Assembly: GCA_017449265.1 (NCBI GenBank) | Contig: JAFSJW010000089.1 | Span: 1 to 64,000 of the forward strand | Direction: 5' to 3' | DNA length: 64,000 nucleotides | Origin: Treponema sp. | Lineage (GTDB): Bacteria > Spirochaetota > Spirochaetia > Treponematales > Treponemataceae | Shown here: positions 59,175-64,000 of the stretch, piece after piece | Layout of the letters: each line of letters begins with the position of its first letter | Position numbering within the stretch: the stretch's first letter is position 1 | Notes under the pieces: model-generated | Database searches by the model: none | What the model was told of the DNA's origin: nothing | The model's input: only the letters and a program-made list of their open reading frames with translations | Program-made: the position numbers and the translations under genes

Positions 59175-60299
59175 TCAAAGGCGGCTTGACTTAGCGGACT
59201 GTAAGCCTGACTGAATGCAGGAAGGCATACCGAACCACAACCACCGTTTTTCTTCAATGCTATCAAAAATTTCTTCAGGTCTGTAATCGTCTTTTGCAAT
59301 GCAAATCAACGGCTCTTTGCAAACTGATTTTTCGCTGATTTCTTTTCGCATAACTTCAATCTTTGGAAAATCCGAATCTTTTAAGCCCTCAATGATTATA
59401 AAATCAGGAGGATTTGAAAGTGACTTTATTCTTTCGATTAAAGTTTCCGCATCGATTTGTTCATTCGCAAAAAACATAAATCGATTTTCAGAAAAAACAG
59501 CTGTTGAAACAGCTCCATGCTCAGAAAAATAATAAGTGTCGGTTTGGGGCGCATCAGAAAAACAATCATGTCCGTCATGTTTTATGACAGCACAAGTATA
59601 GCCACGGGATTTTGCTTCCGTAAGAAGAGAACAAATCATCCGGGTTTTTCCGCTGTTTTTAAGACCGCTCACACAAAAAACAAAAGGCTTTTGCAACGCC
59701 GCATACTCTTGGGGAGTGTTCACATTCAGAAAAAAATTTTTATCCAGACTTGATTTTTCAACCGAAATGAATTTTGTGGGAACAAGCTCAAAAAGACGGG
59801 AGATTTTCAAATCGTTTTTTTGAACTTGATTTTCAACAAATTGCAAAACTGATTTTTTATAAAAAGCGCACAAAGGCTCTGTTTTTCCACAGACAGTCGG
59901 AACATAAACCTGATAATCGGAAGAGAAAAATTCCTGCAAATATTCGGGGATTTTTTTTGAAGCAAAAGGCATATCGCATGCACAAACGAAAACAAAATCA
60001 TTTCGAGCCTCGGAAAGAACGCGCCTGAGAGCTTCCAAAGGTCCAAGCCCTAAGTTTTCGTCAAAGATTATTTTAAGGGAAGACTGAGACTTCGGAAAAT
60101 CCGACAGAAGAACGTCTTCGTACGAGCCTCTTTTCCCTGCGCTCAGAATGATTTCATCAAAACAGCCGAATTCAAAAATCAGCCTATCAAGGAATGTTTT
60201 TCCGTCAAGAGGAAGAAAAGCTTTATTTTTTCCCATGCGGGAATTTCTTCCGCCACAAAGAAGCGCGACAGTAATTTTCGTTTTTTTTTCCGTAATCAT
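59175..60299 (-). CDS. MobA-MobB fusion (molybdenum cofactor guanylyltransferase and GTPase)
   Basis: 374 residues from MITEKKTKITVALLCGGRNS. The first half is MobA (LLCGGRNSRMGKNKAFLPLDGKTFLDRL; VCACDMPF), which attaches GMP to molybdopterin. The second half is MobB (FCVSGLKNSGKTRMICSLLTEAKSRGYTCAVIKHDGHD, a P-loop). The start overlaps the moeA stop by ATGA. The presence of MobA implies the bis-guanylate form of the cofactor, as in formate dehydrogenase. Confidence 0.92.
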   Translation of the reverse strand: MITEKKTKITVALLCGGRNSRMGKNKAFLPLDGKTFLDRLIFEFGCFDEIILSAGKRGSYEDVLLSDFPKSQSSLKIIFDENLGLGPLEALRRVLSEARNDFVFVCACDMPFASKKIPEYLQEFFSSDYQVYVPTVCGKTEPLCAFYKKSVLQFVENQVQKNDLKISRLFELVPTKFISVEKSSLDKNFFLNVNTPQEYAALQKPFVFCVSGLKNSGKTRMICSLLTEAKSRGYTCAVIKHDGHDCFSDAPQTDTYYFSEHGAVSTAVFSENRFMFFANEQIDAETLIERIKSLSNPPDFIIIEGLKDSDFPKIEVMRKEISEKSVCKEPLICIAKDDYRPEEIFDSIEEKRWLWFGMPSCIQSGLQSAKSSRL

Positions 60300-61498
60300 G
60301 CCGTTCCCATAATCCAGACTTGAACAATATCGCCTTTTGAAATTTTTGTTCCGGAAGGAACATCGATATAACAGTTGCAATCACACAAATTACTGATTAC
60401 GGAAGATGCATGGTTTTCGCTAGGAAGATAAACCTTAGAGCCAGAAATACGCGCCCTGACAAATCGGCGGAGTCGGTTCACTTTGGAGTAATCGTCAAAA
60501 AGCTCTGCGGACATTTTTTTTGGAAGAAGAGAGTCGGACTGCATAAGACAGGCTGCCGCATGATAAAAATAAATGTCAAAGTTGGCAAGGGCGGCATAAG
60601 GATTTCCCGAAAGGCTCAGAATTATTTTTTTATTGGCAAGACTTACCGTGGTAGGCGTTCCAGGCTGAATATTTACTCCAGAAAAAAGTTTTTTTGCGCC
60701 AAGATTTTTCAGAACACAAGGAAGCAAATCTTTTTTTCCCACAGAGATTCCGCCAGTCGTAATTATAAAGTCCGAATCTGACAAAGAATTTTTCAATTCA
60801 TTTAAAATAATGTCCTCGTCATCCGCAAGGATTTTTTCCTTAGAAACACAAAGACCAATATTTTTTACGGAGCAAGAAAGCATAGCTCCGATGCTGGAAT
60901 AGATTTTTCCAGGGAGAAGCGGAGTTTTTGGTTCGGAAAGCTCGCTTCCCGTGCATAAAATTGCAACGCGGGCTTTCCGCCTCACTTTCACGGAAGAAAG
61001 ACCCAAACTGGAAAGAAGGCCTAATTCCGCCCGTCCAATTTTTCTTCCTTTTGGAATCACAAGCTTTCCTTTTTTTATATCCTCGCCAACAGCGCAATAA
61101 TTCTGACCTGCCATTACAGGCTTGTACACGAGAACTTTTTTCTCTCCGTAATCTGTGTTTTCCTGCATTACGACCGAATCAAATCCTTCTGGAACAGGAG
61201 AGCCTGTCATAACACGGACGGCAGAGTTCTTTTTGTAAGAAATATTTTCCCAAGAGCCTGCGAATAATTCCCCAGAAACATCCAGAAGAACGGGATTTTC
61301 TTTCGTAGCCCCAAAAACATCCTCCGCGCGCACAGCATAGCCGTCCATCGCAGATTTTGCAAAAGGCGGAACATTTTCCGAAGCATAAATATCTTCAAAA
61401 ACAATGCGCGAAAAACTTTCGCAAAGCGGACAGTCCTCCGCTTCCGCTACAGGCAGTATGTTTTTTTCCAGAGAACTGACAGCTTCTTCAATTTCCAT
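60296..61498 (-). CDS. moeA: Molybdopterin molybdenumtransferase MoeA
   Basis: 400 residues from MEIEEAVSSLEKNILPVAEA; the ATG overlaps the stop of the FDH gene (TGATG). MoeA motifs: PPFAKSAMDGYAVRAEDV, RVMTGSPVPEGFDSVVMQE, ILCTGSELSE, FIITTGGISVGKKD, and LSGNPYAALANF. It inserts molybdenum (or tungsten) into adenylated molybdopterin. Confidence 0.95.
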   Translation of the reverse strand: MEIEEAVSSLEKNILPVAEAEDCPLCESFSRIVFEDIYASENVPPFAKSAMDGYAVRAEDVFGATKENPVLLDVSGELFAGSWENISYKKNSAVRVMTGSPVPEGFDSVVMQENTDYGEKKVLVYKPVMAGQNYCAVGEDIKKGKLVIPKGRKIGRAELGLLSSLGLSSVKVRRKARVAILCTGSELSEPKTPLLPGKIYSSIGAMLSCSVKNIGLCVSKEKILADDEDIILNELKNSLSDSDFIITTGGISVGKKDLLPCVLKNLGAKKLFSGVNIQPGTPTTVSLANKKIILSLSGNPYAALANFDIYFYHAAACLMQSDSLLPKKMSAELFDDYSKVNRLRRFVRARISGSKVYLPSENHASSVISNLCDCNCYIDVPSGTKISKGDIVQVWIMGTA

Positions 61499-64000
61499 CA
61501 ATTGATTTTCTCCATTCGGACGGCACACACTTTGAATTCTGGAATCCGTGCGAATTCATCAAGGGCTGCGTTCGTAAGGACATTAGCTGGAGAATCTTCA
61601 AAATGGAACGGCATCCATGTTTCGCCCTCTGAGCATTTTCTTCCGACTCGCGCCGTCACCGTAACAGAGCCTCGTCTGCTCGTGACGCGGATTTTTTCTC
61701 CGCTCTTAAACCCGAGCTTTTCGGCATCCTTGTAGTTCACTTCGATAAAGCCTTCTCCCGCAATTTGAACAAGTCCCGGGGCGCGGCTGGTCATTGCGCC
61801 AGCATTGTACTGATACAAGATTCTTCCTGTCGTGAGGAAGAACGGATATTCATCGTCAGGAAGCTCCGCCGCGCTCTTGTATTCAGCAGGATATAACAAA
61901 GCACGCCCGCGGGCAGGTTTTCCCACATGCATAATCGGAGTTCCAGGATGAGTCTTGTCCTTGCACGGCCATTGAAGGCTTTCGCCTGAGTCCAGACGCT
62001 CAAAAGAGATTCCGTTCATGCTCGGCGTAAGCGAAGCAATCTCGTCCATAATCTGAGACGGCGTAAGATACGGCTGCTTGTAGCCCATTGCATTCATCAA
62101 ATCAATGAGAATGTCGGTGTCCGGCCGCATATTACCCTCAACAGTCACAGCTTTTCTTATGCGCTGAACACGCCGCTCCGTATTCGTAAAAGTTCCTTCC
62201 TTCTCGGTATAGCTTATTGCAGGGAGAATCACATCAGCATATTTTGCGGTTTTGGTCATAAACAAATCCTGAACAACAAAGAACTCAAGGCTTTCCAGTG
62301 CCTTAATGATATGATGAGTGTCAGGGTCAGAAACGACTGGATCCTCACCGCAAATATACAAGCCTTTTATGTCACCTTTGATTGCAGCCGGGAAAACTTC
62401 CGTTGCCTTTAAGCCGGGCTTTTTACTCAGAGGAACGCCCCATGCCTTCTCAAACTTAGCACGCACCTCGTCGTTATCAACTTTCTGGTAGCCAGGATAA
62501 TCCGTAGGCTGCGCGCCCATATCGCACGCCCCCTGAACATTGTTCTGACCACGAAGAGGATTTACGCCGCAGCCGCTTTTTCCAAGCTTTCCGCAAAGAA
62601 GAGCCATGTTCGACATACTCATAACGCCCTCAGTACCGCTTGAATGTTCGGTAACACCAAGACAGTAGATAATCGGAGCTTTTTCTGCCGTAGCATACAT
62701 TCTTGCAGCCTCCCGAAGTTTGTCCGGGTCAATATGGCATATCTCACCGACTTTTTCAGCAGTATAGTCCGCCACAAGTTTTTTTAGCTCTTCATAGCCC
62801 TCAGTAAACTCATCGATATATTTCTGGTCAACAAGATTTTCTTCAATCATCATGTGCATCATGCCGTTCGCAAAAGCAACATTAGTTCCGGGCCTCAGCT
62901 TCAGGTGAATGTCGGCCTTAGACGCAAGCCCTATGCTTCTAGGGTCAACGACAATAAGCCTTGTTCCTTTTTCGACAGCCTGCCGAATCTGCATTCCAAC
63001 GACAGGATGCGCTTCTTCGGGATTTGAGCCTACCAGCATAATGCAATCAATATCGTGAGTTATGTCGTAAATGGGGTTCGTCATTGCGCCCGAGCCGAGC
63101 GTTTTGGCAAGACCTGCGACTGTAGCAGAATGGCAGACGCGCGCGCAGTTGTCCGTATTGTTCGTTCCGAAGCAAGTGCGAACCATTTTCTGAACCATGT
63201 AAATATCTTCGTTTGCAGACCGGGAGCAGGCAAATCCAGCAAGGCTGTCGCCGCCGTACTTTTTCTTTAGCTCAAGGAATTTTTCCGCCGTATACGAAAT
63301 TGCCCTCTCCCAAGAAACTTCTTCAAATTCGCCAGTCACCTTGTTTTTTATGAGCGGATTTTTCAGTCTGTCAGGAGAATGAACGAAATCAAAACTGCCG
63401 GATTTTCCTTTTACGCACAAAAGTCCATGATTTGAAGGACCGTTTGCGGCCTCAACATTAACAATACGATTTTCTTTTACGACAAGATAGAACTGACATC
63501 CAGTGGCACAATGCGGACAAGTCGTAAGAACTTTTTTTACTTCCCACTCACGATAATGACGCTGCCTTTTCATCGTAAGCGCACCCGTCGGACAAGCCGC
63601 AGCACAGTTTCCGCACGATTCGCAGCCAGTTGACTTCCAGTTCTCGCCGAAAGGAGCCTCAACAAGATGGAAAACACCACTTCGTCCGCTTTTGAGAGCA
63701 TGATTCCTTACGGAATTGTTGCACGCACTTATGCAAGCCTGACAGTGAATACATTTGCCCGGGTCGTAAATAACATACGGATTATCTTTGAGAACAGGAA
63801 ATTTATTCGCAAGTTTTGTCCGTGAGCCATGATATTCTGTCTGCGTAACCTCGTATTTATTGCACAAATACTGAAGCCGGCACACGCCGTTTTCAGCACA
63901 GTTCATGCAATCTACAACATGATTCGACAAAATCAGCTTGAGCATTTCCTTGCGGTATTCCGTGAGTTTTTCGGAGTCAGTAGTAATTACAAGTCCTTCG
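61498..64000 (-). CDS. Formate dehydrogenase alpha subunit, Cys-containing (5' end outside the window)
   Basis: 834 residues are visible and the frame stays open to the right edge, so the N-terminus is missing. In order: an N-terminal His/Cys cluster motif (HVVDCMNCAENGVC) as in NuoG-like proteins, two ferredoxin clusters (CIHCQACISAC; CESCGNCAAACPTGAL), the molybdopterin-domain cluster (CPHCATGC), and the molybdopterin core. The metal ligand is Cys in NCARVCHSATV, not selenocysteine. It oxidises formate, or reduces CO2, with the bis-MGD cofactor. A NADH- or ferredoxin-linked partner subunit is probably encoded to the right. Confidence 0.92.
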   Translation of the reverse strand, partial: EGLVITTDSEKLTEYRKEMLKLILSNHVVDCMNCAENGVCRLQYLCNKYEVTQTEYHGSRTKLANKFPVLKDNPYVIYDPGKCIHCQACISACNNSVRNHALKSGRSGVFHLVEAPFGENWKSTGCESCGNCAAACPTGALTMKRQRHYREWEVKKVLTTCPHCATGCQFYLVVKENRIVNVEAANGPSNHGLLCVKGKSGSFDFVHSPDRLKNPLIKNKVTGEFEEVSWERAISYTAEKFLELKKKYGGDSLAGFACSRSANEDIYMVQKMVRTCFGTNNTDNCARVCHSATVAGLAKTLGSGAMTNPIYDITHDIDCIMLVGSNPEEAHPVVGMQIRQAVEKGTRLIVVDPRSIGLASKADIHLKLRPGTNVAFANGMMHMMIEENLVDQKYIDEFTEGYEELKKLVADYTAEKVGEICHIDPDKLREAARMYATAEKAPIIYCLGVTEHSSGTEGVMSMSNMALLCGKLGKSGCGVNPLRGQNNVQGACDMGAQPTDYPGYQKVDNDEVRAKFEKAWGVPLSKKPGLKATEVFPAAIKGDIKGLYICGEDPVVSDPDTHHIIKALESLEFFVVQDLFMTKTAKYADVILPAISYTEKEGTFTNTERRVQRIRKAVTVEGNMRPDTDILIDLMNAMGYKQPYLTPSQIMDEIASLTPSMNGISFERLDSGESLQWPCKDKTHPGTPIMHVGKPARGRALLYPAEYKSAAELPDDEYPFFLTTGRILYQYNAGAMTSRAPGLVQIAGEGFIEVNYKDAEKLGFKSGEKIRVTSRRGSVTVTARVGRKCSEGETWMPFHFEDSPANVLTNAALDEFARIPEFKVCAVRMEKIN

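Noticed and set aside
61498..64000. Selenocysteine insertion (UGA and SECIS) in the formate dehydrogenase
   Set aside because: The metal-ligand position reads as a normal cysteine codon in an uninterrupted frame.

Overview
The window looks like a chromosomal segment of an anaerobic spirochaete, most likely a host-associated Treponema. The grounds are protein families that I recognise as spirochaetal or Treponema-rich: a DUF5312 protein, a FlgD-Ig/OmpA surface protein, a FliL-like protein next to hflX, a GGDEF protein with an N-terminal multi-pass sensor, and a Cys-type formate dehydrogenase with its full cofactor operon. The species cannot be fixed from the sequence alone.

Layout. (1) 1-6.3 kb is a decayed, AT-rich accessory region. 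It holds a hairpin-rich repeat, a truncated hsdR, a tight minus-strand cassette (XRE regulator, DUF4417 protein, toxin-like protein, two acidic small proteins), a TetR regulator and several gene remnants. (2) 6.3-9.3 kb carries a CNNM/CorC-type CBS membrane protein, a CPBP-type membrane protease and a TetR regulator with a large perfect palindrome as operator. (3) 9.3-28.0 kb is the centre of interest: three complete pairs of nitrogenase component-1-like subunits (NifD-like and NifK-like), two NifX-type cofactor-binding proteins, a NitT/TauT-type ABC importer with two lipoprotein binding proteins, a LysR regulator, a MATE exporter, a radical SAM protein and a new 61-residue protein. A LysR-type operator (ACCTA-N9-TAGGT, which contains T-N11-A) precedes several of these operons. 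There is no NifH, NifB or NifEN in the window. (4) 28.1-32.3 kb holds an RND pump whose adaptor has lost its 5' end exactly at the edge of the nitrogenase-like block. (5) 32.3-52.4 kb is mostly housekeeping and envelope genes: diguanylate cyclase, FlgD-Ig/OmpA protein, thioesterase, prepilin peptidase, a sensor-like protein with a 15-unit acidic repeat, hflX, FliL-like, J-domain protein, outer-membrane protein, RelA/SpoT-like enzyme, PAP2 phosphatase, HAD lipoprotein, and an ABC ATPase fused to a histidine-kinase-like ATPase domain. (6) 52.4-64 kb is one long minus-strand operon for formate dehydrogenase and molybdenum cofactor: FDH alpha subunit (running off the right edge), moeA, mobA-mobB fusion, a second MoeA-type protein, moaC, modABC, moaA, a MOSC-MogA fusion and fdhD.

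How the genes work together. My reading of region 3 is a LysR-controlled system that imports a small organic compound through an SsuA/TauA-like ABC transporter and reduces it with one or more nitrogenase-like enzymes, using a NifH-type reductase encoded elsewhere. The three D subunits keep the P-cluster cysteines and a cysteine at the active-site cofactor position, but not the second (histidine) ligand of NifD by my manual alignment. They are therefore unlikely to be ordinary nitrogenases and could be related to group IV enzymes such as methylthio-alkane reductase. The substrate is unknown.
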